Positions 26,589 through 35,888 of a DNA stretch of 64,000 nt are shown here, one piece after another (position 1 is the stretch's first letter; every line of letters starts with the position of its first letter). The stretch covers positions 62,001 through 126,000 of the forward strand of contig NZ_JAJCTD010000005.1 in NCBI RefSeq assembly GCF_020564565.1. Direction: 5' to 3'. Made by a program: the position numbers and the translations under genes. Source of the DNA: Rhodobacter sp. Har01. GTDB taxonomy: Bacteria > Pseudomonadota > Alphaproteobacteria > Rhodobacterales > Rhodobacteraceae. Below the pieces are notes generated by a model that did not search any database, was not told the DNA's origin, and saw only the letters and a list, made by a program, of their open reading frames with translations.

Positions 26589-27257
26589 ATGAGCAAGCGC
26601 AAAAGCGACGAGGCCTATGGCGAACTGCGCCGCCGGATCATCATGGCCGAGATGCCTCCCGGCGCCCTGCTGGACGAAAAGGCGCTGACCCTGTCGCTGG
26701 GCATCGGCCGCACGCCCCTGCGCGAGGCGGTGCTGCGGCTGGCCCAGGAAGGGCTGGTCACCGGAATGGGCCGGCGCGGCTATGTCGTCGCCAGCGCCAC
26801 CCCAGCCGACATGATGCGCGCCTACGAACTGCGGCGCGAGCTGGAGTGCTTCTCGGCCGGTCTGGCTGCCGAACGGCGCGGCACGGAGGACATCGCCCGC
26901 TTCGACGCCTTCCTGGCGCGGATCGAGGCCGAGATGGCGCTGCACCTGGACAACATCGTCTGGCAACTGGCCGCCGACGAAGAGTTCCACCACATCATCG
27001 CCCGCGCCTCGGGCAACGATTTCGCCGCGCGCTACCTCGACTATCTCTACGGCCTGTCGGTGCGCAGCCTCTACGTCTCGGGCGTGCCGGTGACGCTGGT
27101 GCAGGACGAGATCGACGTCTACCGCTTGGTCCTGACGGCGATCCGCATGCGCGACGCCCCGGCGGCGCGGGCGGCGATGGCGAAACACCTGACGCTCAGC
27201 CCGATGCAGGCCATGGCCACCGGCTATGCCGGCGTCTTGCAGCGGCAGACCGGCTGA
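26589..27257 (+). CDS. GntR/FadR-type (FCD domain) transcriptional regulator
   Basis: A 222-residue regulator: winged HTH in the first 75 residues (RRRIIMAEMPPGALLDEKAL, IGRTPLREAVLRLAQEGLV) and an alpha-helical FCD ligand domain with metal-binding histidines (ADEEFHHIIARASGN; AAMAKHLTLS). It opens an eight-gene plus-strand operon: its TGA overlaps the first permease ATG by one base (TGATG). FCD ligands are usually organic acids, consistent with the downstream enzymes. Confidence 0.9.
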   Translation: MSKRKSDEAYGELRRRIIMAEMPPGALLDEKALTLSLGIGRTPLREAVLRLAQEGLVTGMGRRGYVVASATPADMMRAYELRRELECFSAGLAAERRGTEDIARFDAFLARIEAEMALHLDNIVWQLAADEEFHHIIARASGNDFAARYLDYLYGLSVRSLYVSGVPVTLVQDEIDVYRLVLTAIRMRDAPAARAAMAKHLTLSPMQAMATGYAGVLQRQTG

Positions 27258-28114
27258 TGCGGCGGGCGGCGCGCGAGCGGGTCGAGACGGCCGCGCTGCT
27301 GGCGCCGTCGGTCGTGCTGCTGGCCGTCTTCGTGCTGCTGCCGCTGTGCATCGTCGCAGCCTACAGCTTTGCCCTGCGCGACCCCTACGGCGCGGTCCTG
27401 CCCGGCTTCACCTTCGACAACTATGCCGAGCTGTTCCAGGGCGTCTACCTGCTGGTCTTCGTCAATTCCTTCAAGCTGGCGGCGGCAACCACCGTGCTCT
27501 GCCTGCTGATCGGCTATCCGGTGGCCTATTACATTGCCTTCAAGGCCGGGCGCGCCGCGCCGGCGCTGCTTTTGCTGTTGCTGATCCCGTTCTGGATCAA
27601 CTTCCTGATCCGCATCTCGGCCTGGGTGGTGCTGCTGGGCCGCGGCGGGCTTGTCAACGGCGCCCTGCAGGCCAGCGGCCTGACCGACGCGCCGCTGGGT
27701 CTGCTGAACACCCTTGGCGCAACGCTTGTCGGCATGGTCTATGCCTTCCTGCCGCTGACGGTCTTCCCGATCTACGCCGCGCTGCAACCGATCGACCGCC
27801 GCCTGCTGGAGGCGGGCGCCGACCTGGGCGCCGGCCCGGCCGAGACCTTCTGGCGCGTCACCCTGCCACTCTCGCTGCCCGGCGTGCTGGCGGCGGCGCT
27901 GTTCGTCTTCGTGCCGTCGATGGGGGTCTTCGCCATTCCGGTGCTGCTGGGGGGCGGCAAGGACATCATCCTCGGCAACCTGATCGTCCAGCTGTTCCTG
28001 GAATTCCGCAACATTCCGCTGGGTGCGGCGGTGTCGATGCTGTTGCTGGCGCTGTCGGGTCTGGGCATCCTGGCCTATATGCGCGCCCTGCGGCGGGTCG
28101 AGGCGATGCGATGA
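27257..28114 (+). CDS. spermidine/putrescine-type ABC transporter permease (PotB-like)
   Basis: A 285-residue permease with six hydrophobic helices. The PotB-like signature includes LLIPFWINFLIRISAWVVLL and the EAA-type loop LLEAGADLGAGPAETFWRVT, then LPLSLPGVLAAALFVFVPSM. It overlaps the regulator (1 bp) and the second permease (4 bp). A much longer open frame upstream covers the GntR gene and is rejected. Confidence 0.9.
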   Translation: MRRAARERVETAALLAPSVVLLAVFVLLPLCIVAAYSFALRDPYGAVLPGFTFDNYAELFQGVYLLVFVNSFKLAAATTVLCLLIGYPVAYYIAFKAGRAAPALLLLLLIPFWINFLIRISAWVVLLGRGGLVNGALQASGLTDAPLGLLNTLGATLVGMVYAFLPLTVFPIYAALQPIDRRLLEAGADLGAGPAETFWRVTLPLSLPGVLAAALFVFVPSMGVFAIPVLLGGGKDIILGNLIVQLFLEFRNIPLGAAVSMLLLALSGLGILAYMRALRRVEAMR

Positions 28115-28935
28115 CCGCGCCGCATCCGCCCGGCTGGGCCACCCGCACCTTCGTCTACGGCGTTTCCGGCTGGGTCACCCTGCTGACCTACCTGTTCATG
28201 CTGGCGCCCATCGTGGTGCTGGTCGCCTTCGCCTTCAACGAAGGCAAGTCCTCGGTGGTCTGGACCGGGTTTTCGCTGGACTGGTTCGGCAAGGTCTGGT
28301 CGAACCGCCACATCGCCCGGGCGCTGAACGTCAGCCTGATCGTCGCCGGGGCCAGCGCTGCCATCGCCACCGCCATCGGCGCGCTGGCCGCCGTCGCCAT
28401 CACCCGCCGCCAGTTCCCGGGCCGAGACCTGCTGGGCGCCGCGCTGGCCGCGCCGCTGGTGCTGCCGGAAATCGTGCTGGCGGTGGCGCTGCTGGTCTTC
28501 ATGTCCTTTGCCGGTGTGACGCTGGGCTATACCACCATGGTCATCGGGCATGTTCTCGTCTCGATCCCCTTCGCCACGCTGATCGTGCGCGCCGCCGCCT
28601 CGTCGCTGGACCCGCGGCTGGAGAATGCCGCGGCCGATCTCGGCGCCAACGAATGGCAGACCTTCCGCATGGTCACCCTGCCGCAACTGATGCCGGCGAT
28701 CCTGACCGCGTTCCTGCTGTCGGCCACGCTGTCCTTCGACAACCTGGTGATGTCGACCTTCACCTCGGGCGTCGGCACCACCACGCTGCCCCTGCGCATC
28801 TATTCGATGCTCAAGCTGGGCATCACGCCGGAGATCAACGCCCTGGGCGCGATGATGGTCGCGGCCAACGTGGCGATCCTGCTTCTGGTCATGGGGCGCT
28901 ACCTGCCCCTGATGCTGAATTCCAACCGGCGGTGA
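28111..28935 (+). CDS. spermidine/putrescine-type ABC transporter permease (PotC-like)
   Basis: A 274-residue permease. Typical PotC elements are VLVAFAFNEGKSSVVWTGFS near the first helix, APLVLPEIVLAVALLVFMSF and the EAA-type loop LENAAADLGANEWQTFRMVT, followed by LPQLMPAILTAFLLS. It pairs with the PotB-like protein in the pore. The ATG overlaps the preceding stop by ATGA. Confidence 0.9.
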   Translation: MTAPHPPGWATRTFVYGVSGWVTLLTYLFMLAPIVVLVAFAFNEGKSSVVWTGFSLDWFGKVWSNRHIARALNVSLIVAGASAAIATAIGALAAVAITRRQFPGRDLLGAALAAPLVLPEIVLAVALLVFMSFAGVTLGYTTMVIGHVLVSIPFATLIVRAAASSLDPRLENAAADLGANEWQTFRMVTLPQLMPAILTAFLLSATLSFDNLVMSTFTSGVGTTTLPLRIYSMLKLGITPEINALGAMMVAANVAILLLVMGRYLPLMLNSNRR

Positions 28936-28975
28936 ACAGCCGGACCCTGCCAACCCCCAACACGGAGTTTGCCCG

Positions 28976-30007
28976 ATGAAGACCCCCAGACTTGCCCTTG
29001 CCGTTTCCGCCGCCGCCCTGCTGGCGGCCTGCCCGGCCCTTGCCGAAGACCTGCGCATCTTCGGCTGGGCGAACGAGATGCCCGATGAGGTGCTGGCCGA
29101 TTTCGAGGCCGAGACCGGCATCGCCGTCACCTTCGACACCTTCGACAGCAACGAGTCGATGATCGCCAAGCTGGATGCCGGCGGCTCGGGCTACGACCTG
29201 GTGAACCCGTCGCAATACGCGGTGCAGATCCTGATCAACCGCGGCAAGATCGTCGAACTGGACCACGCCAAGATCGACACCTACGACAAGATCGGCGCCT
29301 CGTTCAAAGAGGTCAGCTACGACCCCGGCAACAAGTATTCCATTCCTTACGTCTGGGGTACCACCGGCCTTGCCTACAACAAGACCTGCGTCGACGAACC
29401 GATCACCAGCTGGAAGTCGCTGTTCGACGAGAAGTACAAAGGCCGTGTCTACATGCTGGACAACATGCTGGCGGCCTATATCGCCGGCCTGCAGGTGAAC
29501 GGCTTCGATGCCAACACCACCGACCCGGCCGAGATCGAGAAGGCGACCGAGACGCTGATCGCGCAGAAGGCGATGCTGGCCGGCTACAACAGCACCAATT
29601 TCGCCGACCTCGTCTCTTCGGGCGAGGCCTGCATCGTGGAAAGCTGGTCCTCGTCGGTGCTGCAGGCCATCGAGACCAACCCCGACGTGGTCTATGTGCT
29701 GCCGGAAGAAGGCGGCACGATGTGGATCGACGGTTACGCGATCCTGGCGGACGCGCCGAACCCCGAGGCGGCCTACAAGTTCCTGTCCTACATCCTGCGC
29801 CCGGAAGTCGCCGCCAAGACCACCACGCTGACCAAGACGGCGACCGTGGTGACCGAGTCCAAGGCACTGCTGCCCGCCGAGATCGCCAACAACTCGGCGG
29901 TGTTCCCGGACGAGGCGACCATCGCCAAGGCCGATTTCATCCTCGATCTCGGCGATGCGATGAAGCTGTACCAGGACGGCTGGACCAAGGTGAAGGCAGC
30001 CCAGTAA
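28976..30007 (+). CDS. PotD/PotF-like ABC transporter substrate-binding protein
   Basis: A 343-residue periplasmic protein. A signal peptide (LALAVSAAALLAACPALA) is followed by LRIFGWANEMPDEVLADFEA, the start of the polyamine-type fold, then GYDLVNPSQYAVQILINRGK and PYVWGTTGLAYN. Although polyamine carriers share this fold, the operon lacks polyamine enzymes and has aldolase and hydroxyacid dehydrogenase genes instead, so the ligand may be a different small organic compound (inference). Confidence 0.9.
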   Translation: MKTPRLALAVSAAALLAACPALAEDLRIFGWANEMPDEVLADFEAETGIAVTFDTFDSNESMIAKLDAGGSGYDLVNPSQYAVQILINRGKIVELDHAKIDTYDKIGASFKEVSYDPGNKYSIPYVWGTTGLAYNKTCVDEPITSWKSLFDEKYKGRVYMLDNMLAAYIAGLQVNGFDANTTDPAEIEKATETLIAQKAMLAGYNSTNFADLVSSGEACIVESWSSSVLQAIETNPDVVYVLPEEGGTMWIDGYAILADAPNPEAAYKFLSYILRPEVAAKTTTLTKTATVVTESKALLPAEIANNSAVFPDEATIAKADFILDLGDAMKLYQDGWTKVKAAQ

Positions 30008-30064
30008 CCAGCAAGGGGTGGCGGCGGGCGCCTGTCCGCCGCCGCACCAGTGGAATGGAACGCC

Positions 30065-31159
30065 ATGAGTGACCCCTCCGATCCCGCCGTTGCGGTCGAG
30101 TTGCGCGGCGTTGCCAAGCGCTTCGGCAGCTTCACCGCCGTTGACCATCTGGACCTGGCCATCCGCGCCGGTGAGTTCTTCACCTTGCTGGGGGCTTCAG
30201 GCTGCGGCAAGACCACCACTCTGCGCCTGATCGCCGGCTTCGAGCTGCCGACCGAGGGGCATGTCCTTCTGGGCGGCCGCGACGTCTCGGAAGTGCCGGC
30301 GTTCCAGCGCCCGGTGCATACGGTGTTCCAGAACTACGCGCTGTTCCCGCATCTAAGCGTGCTGGACAACGTGGCCTTCCCGCTGCGGGTGCGCCGGCTG
30401 TCGCGGGCCGAACAGCGGGCAAGGGCGATGGCGGCGCTGGAGATGGTGCAACTGCAGGGTCTGGCCGACCGCAAGCCGTCGCAGCTTTCGGGCGGTCAGC
30501 AGCAGCGGGCGGCACTTGCCCGCGCGCTGGTAAACGAGCCACAGGTGCTGTTGCTGGACGAACCGCTTGGCGCGCTGGACCTCAAGCTGCGCAAGGAGAT
30601 GCAGCTGGAGTTGAAGGCGATGCAGCGGCGGCTGGGCATCACCTTCGTCTTCGTCACCCATGACCAGGAAGAGGCGCTGACCATGTCCGACCGGATCGCC
30701 CTGATGCAGGGCGGCCGGATCGTGCAGCTTGACACGCCGACCGGCCTCTATGACGCGCCGCAAAGCCTGTATGCGGCCCAGTTCATCGGCGAGACCAACC
30801 TGATCGCCGGTCGGGTGGTGTCGTCCGGCGCAGCCGGAACGGTGGTGGAAACCCTTGGCCGCCGCATGACCCTGCCGCCGTCGGCGGTGGCCGCCGGTGA
30901 CGCCGTCACCCTGGCGATCCGGCCGGAACGCCTGCGCCGCGGCGGCGGGACAGATGCCCCCGAGGGACGGCTGGAAGAGCTGGACTTCATCGGCACCGAT
31001 CTGCGGCTGGTCTACCGGATGGCCGACGGCAGCCGGCTCGTCCTGCGCCAGCAGAACGACGGCGGGCCGATGCCCACGCCGGGCGAGGCCGCGCGCATCG
31101 CCTTTTCGCCCCGCGACCTTCGCCTGTTCCCGACCGACCCCGAAAGGACGCCGCAATGA
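30065..31159 (+). CDS. PotA-like ABC transporter ATP-binding protein
   Basis: A 364-residue ATPase: Walker A GASGCGKTT, Q-loop VFQNYALFPHLSV, signature LSGGQQQRAALARAL, Walker B LLLDEPLGALD, switch His in VTHDQEEALTMSD, and a C-terminal TOBE domain (IRPERLRRGGG). An in-frame ATG lies five codons upstream; 30065 is preferred because MSDPSDPAV begins with a GGAA-type site before it. The stop overlaps the RraA-like gene by ATGA. Confidence 0.92.
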   Translation: MSDPSDPAVAVELRGVAKRFGSFTAVDHLDLAIRAGEFFTLLGASGCGKTTTLRLIAGFELPTEGHVLLGGRDVSEVPAFQRPVHTVFQNYALFPHLSVLDNVAFPLRVRRLSRAEQRARAMAALEMVQLQGLADRKPSQLSGGQQQRAALARALVNEPQVLLLDEPLGALDLKLRKEMQLELKAMQRRLGITFVFVTHDQEEALTMSDRIALMQGGRIVQLDTPTGLYDAPQSLYAAQFIGETNLIAGRVVSSGAAGTVVETLGRRMTLPPSAVAAGDAVTLAIRPERLRRGGGTDAPEGRLEELDFIGTDLRLVYRMADGSRLVLRQQNDGGPMPTPGEAARIAFSPRDLRLFPTDPERTPQ

Positions 31160-31842
31160 GCGACCTCTACCGCCTTGAACCCCTGCCGCCGCAACTGGCC
31201 CCCGACCGCGCCGCCCGGCTGGCCCAGGTCGAGGCCGCGACGCTGGGCCATTACCTGCACGCGGGCTTTGCCGACCCCGGCCTGCGCCCGCTGATCGAAG
31301 GCCCGCGGGTGGCCGGCGCCGCGGTGACGGTGCAGATCGCCGGGGCGGATTCGACGCTGCTCTATCACGCGATGGACCGGGTCCGGCCGGGCGATGTGCT
31401 GGTGATCGACCGCGCCGGCGACACCCGCCACGCCTGCTGGGGTGGCTTCATGGCCGCCGTCGCCCGCATCCGTGGCCTGGCCGGGGTGATCATCGACGGC
31501 GCCGTCACCGACCCCGCCGCAATCCGCGCCGCCGGCGTGCCAACCTGGGCCCGCGCCACCTCGGCCATCACCACCAAGCTTCTGAACCTGGGCGGCGGTT
31601 TCAACGTCCCCGTCAGCATCGGCGGCGTCGCCGTCAACCCCGGCGACCCGGTGCTGGCCGACGACTGCGGTGTGGTCGTGCTGCCGCCGTCGCGGCTGGA
31701 CCGGCTGATCGAGGTGGCGCTGGCCGACCAGGCCGACGAGGGCGGCTGGATCACCCGGCTGGAGCATGGCGAGCGACTGCAGGACCTGGTCGACATTCGC
31801 GCGATGCTGGAAATGAATGGAATGGAGGGTGCCGGTGTCTGA
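31156..31842 (+). CDS. RraA-like family protein (HMG/oxaloacetate aldolase-decarboxylase fold)
   Basis: A 228-residue RraA-fold protein. VRPGDVLVIDRAGDTRHACW, GGFMAAVARIRGLAGVIIDG and AVTDPAAIRAAGVPTWARAT contain the conserved Asp/Arg of the family (GxxxxxA..R.....V.DG..RD in aldolases; here AVTD replaces RD). Family members are metal-dependent 4-hydroxy-4-methyl-2-oxoglutarate aldolases or decarboxylases rather than RNase E inhibitors. The context with an HpcH/HpaI-like gene supports a catabolic carbon-carbon lyase role. Confidence 0.85.
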   Translation: MSDLYRLEPLPPQLAPDRAARLAQVEAATLGHYLHAGFADPGLRPLIEGPRVAGAAVTVQIAGADSTLLYHAMDRVRPGDVLVIDRAGDTRHACWGGFMAAVARIRGLAGVIIDGAVTDPAAIRAAGVPTWARATSAITTKLLNLGGGFNVPVSIGGVAVNPGDPVLADDCGVVVLPPSRLDRLIEVALADQADEGGWITRLEHGERLQDLVDIRAMLEMNGMEGAGV

Positions 31843-32554
31843 AATATCGCCGCATGCGGTCTGGCTGTCCACGCCGCACCATCAACTGGTCGAAATTGCC
31901 TTCGGCCTGGGTTGCCGCCGCTTCGTGCTGGACATCGAGCACGGCTATTTTGATCTGGACCCCACCGACAAGCTGGTGGCGCTGATCCGCGCCCTGGGGG
32001 CGAAGGTCTATGCCAAGGTGCTGGGGCCCGAGACGATTCCCATCCAGCAGGCGCTGGACATCGGCTGCCACGGCGTGATCATTCCGCATATCGGCGGGGT
32101 GGACCACGCCCGCAAGGTCACCGCCGCGGCGAAGTATCCGCCCTTGGGCGCCCGCAGCTTTTCGGGCACCCGACCGGCGCGCTATGACGCGGTGACGCAG
32201 GACTACTTCAGCCGCGAAGATGCCGGCACCCTGTGCCTGCCGATGATCGAAAGCGCCGAGGCGCTGGCCGAGGTCGAGGCGATCCTTGCCCTGCCCACGG
32301 TCGACGGCGTCTTTGCCGGGCCGTTCGACCTGTCGCTCAGCCGCGGCCGCGGCACCTATGCCAAGACCGAGGCCGATTACGCCGACCTGACCCGCATCGC
32401 CGCCGCCGCGCGCGCCGCGGGCAAGCCCTGGATCATGCCCGCCTGGTCGGCCGCGGAACGCAGCTTCGCGCGCGATCAGGGCGCGGCGTGGCAGGTGACG
32501 GTGGACGAATACGGTGCGCTCTGGACCGGCATCGAGGCCGGGTTGAAGGCCTGA
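31835..32554 (+). CDS. HpcH/HpaI family aldolase
   Basis: A class II pyruvate-type aldolase of about 239 residues. Visible features are LDIEHGYFDLDP (Glu/His at the active site), AKVLGPETIPIQQALDIGCH and GVIIPHIGGVDHARKV, CLPMIESAEALAEVEAILAL and VFAGPFDLSLSRG. The GTG at 31835 is chosen because GGAGGG ends five bases upstream; an ATG at 31817 would overlap the RraA gene further and has no SD. The gene overlaps the RraA-like stop by 8 bp. It probably splits a hydroxy-oxo acid to pyruvate and an aldehyde. Confidence 0.87.
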   Translation: MSEISPHAVWLSTPHHQLVEIAFGLGCRRFVLDIEHGYFDLDPTDKLVALIRALGAKVYAKVLGPETIPIQQALDIGCHGVIIPHIGGVDHARKVTAAAKYPPLGARSFSGTRPARYDAVTQDYFSREDAGTLCLPMIESAEALAEVEAILALPTVDGVFAGPFDLSLSRGRGTYAKTEADYADLTRIAAAARAAGKPWIMPAWSAAERSFARDQGAAWQVTVDEYGALWTGIEAGLKA

Positions 32555-32565
32555 AGGGGGACGTC

Positions 32566-33498
32566 ATGTCGATCGTGGTCTATCTGGGCGATGACGAGGA
32601 AACCCGGGACTGGGTTCGCCTGCTGACCGGCCTTCTGCCCGAGTTCCAGGTCCGCGATCTGGACGATCCGGGCGATCCGGCGGCGGTGGAATATGCCGTC
32701 GTCTGGGCCCCGCCGGAAGGCGCCATGGCGCGGTTTCCGAACCTGCGCGCCGTGGTCTCGGTGGGCGCGGGCGTGGACCACGTGCTGCGCGATCCGCTGT
32801 TGCCCAGGCATCTGCCGATCCTGCGCACCACCGGCCCCGACATGGTGCAGCGCCTGCGCGAATACGTGGCGCTCCACGTCCTGGCGCAGCACCGCGACCT
32901 GGCGGTGACCGATGCCCAGCAGGCTCGCGGCGAATGGCGCCAGATCGTCACCCCCGTCGCCGGGCAGCGCCGGGTGGGGATCATGGGCCTGGGCCAGATC
33001 GCCCGCGCCTGTGCCGAAACCCTCGTGGCCCTGGGCTTTGACGTGGCCGGATGGTCGCGCACCGGCACGCCGGTCAAGGACGTGACCGTCTTCGCCGGGC
33101 CGGAGGGCCTGATGCCATTCCTGGCGCGAAGCGAAATCCTGGTCGGCCTGCTGCCGCTGACCCCCGCGACCCGCGACATCCTTGATGCCCGGCTGTTCGC
33201 GGCCCTGCCCCGGGGCGCAAGGCTGATCAATGCCGGCCGCGGCGCGCATCTGGTCGAGGCCGATCTTCTGGCGGCGCTGGACAGCGGCCAGATCGGCGGT
33301 GCCACGCTGGACGTGTTCCGGACCGAGCCGCTGCCCGCCGGCCACCCGTTCTGGGCTCACCCGAAGATCCGCATCACCCCGCATGTGGCGTCCTACATCG
33401 ATCCGCAGACCGGCGCCGCGGTGATTGCCGGCAACATCCGCCAGTTCCACGCGACCGGAACCTCACAAGCCGTCGCCGACCCGGAAAGAGGCTACTGA
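32566..33498 (+). CDS. GhrA-like glyoxylate/hydroxypyruvate reductase
   Basis: A 310-residue D-2-hydroxyacid dehydrogenase. The NAD(P) motif is GIMGLGQIA (about residue 140) in RRVGIMGLGQIARACAETLV. The catalytic Arg is in the INAGRGAHLVEADL region, Glu in DVFRTEPLP and His in ITPHVASYIDP. The short N-terminal half and layout match GhrA. AAGGGGG precedes the ATG. As last gene of the operon it could reduce an aldehyde-acid such as glyoxylate or hydroxypyruvate released by the aldolase (inference). Confidence 0.88.
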   Translation: MSIVVYLGDDEETRDWVRLLTGLLPEFQVRDLDDPGDPAAVEYAVVWAPPEGAMARFPNLRAVVSVGAGVDHVLRDPLLPRHLPILRTTGPDMVQRLREYVALHVLAQHRDLAVTDAQQARGEWRQIVTPVAGQRRVGIMGLGQIARACAETLVALGFDVAGWSRTGTPVKDVTVFAGPEGLMPFLARSEILVGLLPLTPATRDILDARLFAALPRGARLINAGRGAHLVEADLLAALDSGQIGGATLDVFRTEPLPAGHPFWAHPKIRITPHVASYIDPQTGAAVIAGNIRQFHATGTSQAVADPERGY

Positions 33499-34031
33499 AC
33501 CAGGTGTCCACGAAGCAGGGCGGCCGGCCGTCGGGTCTCGGGGCGGGACCCCGCAGCGCCGTCGCGGACCGCGAGCGAAGCGAAAGACCCTGCCGGCCTG
33601 GCGGTTTCTCTTGAACAGCCAGGGAATTCTCTGCGGCCAGTCACGAACCAGGCAATCCTGTCCGGCTGCCGGGGCTTTGTTGCACCAATCCTGTGAGGGA
33701 TTCATCTTTTGAATCCGGCGTGAGAGCTGGGGTCGATGAGCAGACCGAACACATCGGCCTGCATGACCCTGAACTGGCCCGCGTTTGACAAGGCGCTCAT
33801 GGTCCAAGTGCTCTGGTCGTAAGGGGCGGCAATTGGTGGGCGTGCAAGCATTGGCGGCAATTTGCATGCCCTGGAAAACCGACCCGTCCCTGTCGTCTGG
33901 CCAAGCCGCTTTCGCGACACTGTGCCGCGCGCGCGAGGTTTCCAGTCGGATACACTCGTCCCAGTCGTGACGCATGACCCTTAGGCGCCTGGCGCGAAAA
34001 GTCCTGGGTCGGTCAGACAGGGAACCTTGCG
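33499..34031 (+). other. gene-free stretch with an IS end
   Basis: The 533-bp gap between the GhrA-like gene and the first secreted protein has no convincing gene. The left part (33505-33670) is unassigned GC-rich sequence; the middle holds an IS5 end (33673-33799). To the right a minus-strand open frame beginning about 33973 (MRHDWDECIRLETSRARHSV) has an AAGGG upstream but no recognisable family, and is not called. Confidence 0.5.
33673..33799 (+). mobile_element. solo end of the IS5-family element
   Basis: An IS903-like terminus (GGCTTTGTTGCACCAATC, 33673-33690) is followed by about 110 bp closely similar, in opposite orientation, to the right end of the element at 8073-8813, including GAATCCGGCGTGAGAGC and GATGAGCAGACCGAACAC. 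It carries the start of the transposase (LNWPAFDKAL). Similarity stops after GACAAGGCGCTCA at 33799. No partner inverted repeat was found to the right, so this is a truncated remnant. Confidence 0.8.
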
Positions 34032-35867
34032 ATGCAGAGCTTCTTGAGACTGTCGGCCTCGCAGGCGCTTGCGGCACTGGTCCGATGGGCGGGCATGCTT
34101 GTCCTGTCGGTGTCGCTGACCCTGGCCGGCAGTGGTACGGCACAGCAGCTTGACACCATTGTCAGCCCGCTGATCGAGGTCGTGACCGAGGGCAAGGGCC
34201 CGGGCGAGACGGTCACCGGGTTCCGTCTGGCCAAGGATGCCGCCGGGAAAGGCCTGCCGGACGCAGCGGTGCTGGGCCTGGGGCAGGCGCTTGCGGATCG
34301 CGACCGGGCCCGGCAGGAGTCGGCCTCGGTCGACATGGCGATGCAGACGCTGGGGCTGAGCGTGGGCGCCGTCAACGCCATTGGCACCATGGCCGAAAGC
34401 GCGCTGTGGATCGACGCCCTGGGCCCGACCAACCAGGCCCTGAACAACCTGGGCCTGATCGTTGCCCTGGCCCAGATGGCGCGCGATGTGTCGAAGGGCG
34501 ATGACAGGGCCGCCGCGACCGGCGGATTGAAGGCCTACCTCAGCTATGCGATCAGCCGCTGGGGCTGGGGCGCGCTGCAGATCGGCGGCGTGGCGCTGTT
34601 CGTCACCGACGTGACGCTGACGCAGTGGCAGTCCGGTCTGACCGCGATTGCCACCGATGTCTGGTCCTGCCGCTACAAGGCCTGGTACAAGGCGAACGGC
34701 CGCAAGGTTCGGGACTGGAAGATCAAGGCCTGGGAGTTGTATCTGGCCGCCGAGGGCAAGGACGGCCAGTCCTACGACACCTACATCGACGGGGTGCTGA
34801 ACGATTATGTCGGGCTGGCCTTCCGCGACGGGCTGCTGGCCACCTACGGCGACTGCAGCGGATCGTCCTTCGGTGACCAGGAGGCCATCCGGCAGGCGAT
34901 CATGGCCGAGCACAAGGCGGTGCTGCAGAAGCTGCTGGCCACCCGCGTGATGCCGGAGGTTGCCGAATGGGCCTGGGTGCGGCAGCTGAAGGGCCAGGTG
35001 GCCGAGGCCGAAACGATCCTGAAACCCCGGCTGAACCGCAAGTTCCGGCTTGAGGTCACCGCCTACGGCGTGACCGGGCCGGCGCGCGTGGTCATGCCGT
35101 TGCCCGCGGGCGGCGAATGGGCGGGCAGGCTGCGCGAGGACGGCACCTTCCGCGCCGAGCTGACGCTTTACGCGGTGCTGAAGGCGGGGTTCCCCGACAC
35201 CGTCCGGCTGGAGACCGAAGGCGGCGTGGAAGAGCGCAAGCTGGTGATGTCGGGCGACCGGGTGACGGCGATGTTCGGTGCCCCGGAAACGCCGCTGGTG
35301 TCGCGCTATCGGCTGACCGAGGGCGCACAATCCTGCATGGTGACCCGCATCGCCGCCGACGGCAGCACCACCGAAACGACAAGCGATGCCGCCCGGCCGG
35401 CCCAGGAGGTGGATTTCGCCATGTTGGCCGGCGGCACCTGGGTGTTCGGCCGCTACGCGCCCGGGGCGGGATGGTCGCCCGCTTCGCCCGGCATCACCTC
35501 GGGCACCGCCATCACCCTGGGCGCGCCCCTGCACGACGACATTGCCGGCTTCGACAACTGCAGCATCGGCTTTCTGACCGACGACGCGCTGGCCAAGGGC
35601 GATTGCACCGTCAAGCGCCACGCGCGCAAGGCGGTCAGCGCCAAGGTCACCATCGAGCGCAAGTGCTCGGCCAGCGCCGGGCTTGAGATCATCGGCGTCT
35701 TCACCGCGATGGGCGGAGAGGGGATGCAGTACATGCCGCTGGACGGCCCCGAGGGCGAGATGATGGGCGAGATCCTGAAGCGCAGCATGGCCGAGGGGGT
35801 GAAGAGTTTCGACCTGGAGACGCTGCCCGGAATGCCGCCGATGACCGGGCTGCCGCAACTGCCCTGA
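34032..35867 (+). CDS. large secreted protein of unknown function
   Basis: A 611-residue exported protein: a signal peptide covers about residues 1-38 (ALVRWAGMLVLSVSLTLAG, cleavage near GTAQQ). AGGGA lies before the ATG. The N-terminal half is Ala/Gly-rich and helical, with possible membrane-associated segments around 160-180. A Trp/Lys-rich middle follows (WSCRYKAWYKANGRKVRDWK). The C-terminal half is beta-rich with several Cys residues (DNCSIG, KGDCTVKRH, ERKCSAS) suggesting disulfides. No family was recognised. It lies 21 bp before another secreted protein and likely forms an operon with it. Confidence 0.8.
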   Translation: MQSFLRLSASQALAALVRWAGMLVLSVSLTLAGSGTAQQLDTIVSPLIEVVTEGKGPGETVTGFRLAKDAAGKGLPDAAVLGLGQALADRDRARQESASVDMAMQTLGLSVGAVNAIGTMAESALWIDALGPTNQALNNLGLIVALAQMARDVSKGDDRAAATGGLKAYLSYAISRWGWGALQIGGVALFVTDVTLTQWQSGLTAIATDVWSCRYKAWYKANGRKVRDWKIKAWELYLAAEGKDGQSYDTYIDGVLNDYVGLAFRDGLLATYGDCSGSSFGDQEAIRQAIMAEHKAVLQKLLATRVMPEVAEWAWVRQLKGQVAEAETILKPRLNRKFRLEVTAYGVTGPARVVMPLPAGGEWAGRLREDGTFRAELTLYAVLKAGFPDTVRLETEGGVEERKLVMSGDRVTAMFGAPETPLVSRYRLTEGAQSCMVTRIAADGSTTETTSDAARPAQEVDFAMLAGGTWVFGRYAPGAGWSPASPGITSGTAITLGAPLHDDIAGFDNCSIGFLTDDALAKGDCTVKRHARKAVSAKVTIERKCSASAGLEIIGVFTAMGGEGMQYMPLDGPEGEMMGEILKRSMAEGVKSFDLETLPGMPPMTGLPQLP

Positions 35868-35888
35868 TGCCTTGATGAAGGACCCGCC

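Noticed and set aside
33790..33973. Minus-strand small open frame starting MRHDWDECIRL
   Set aside because: A possible SD is present, but its downstream part reads into the IS end and no homology can be recalled. Not enough support.
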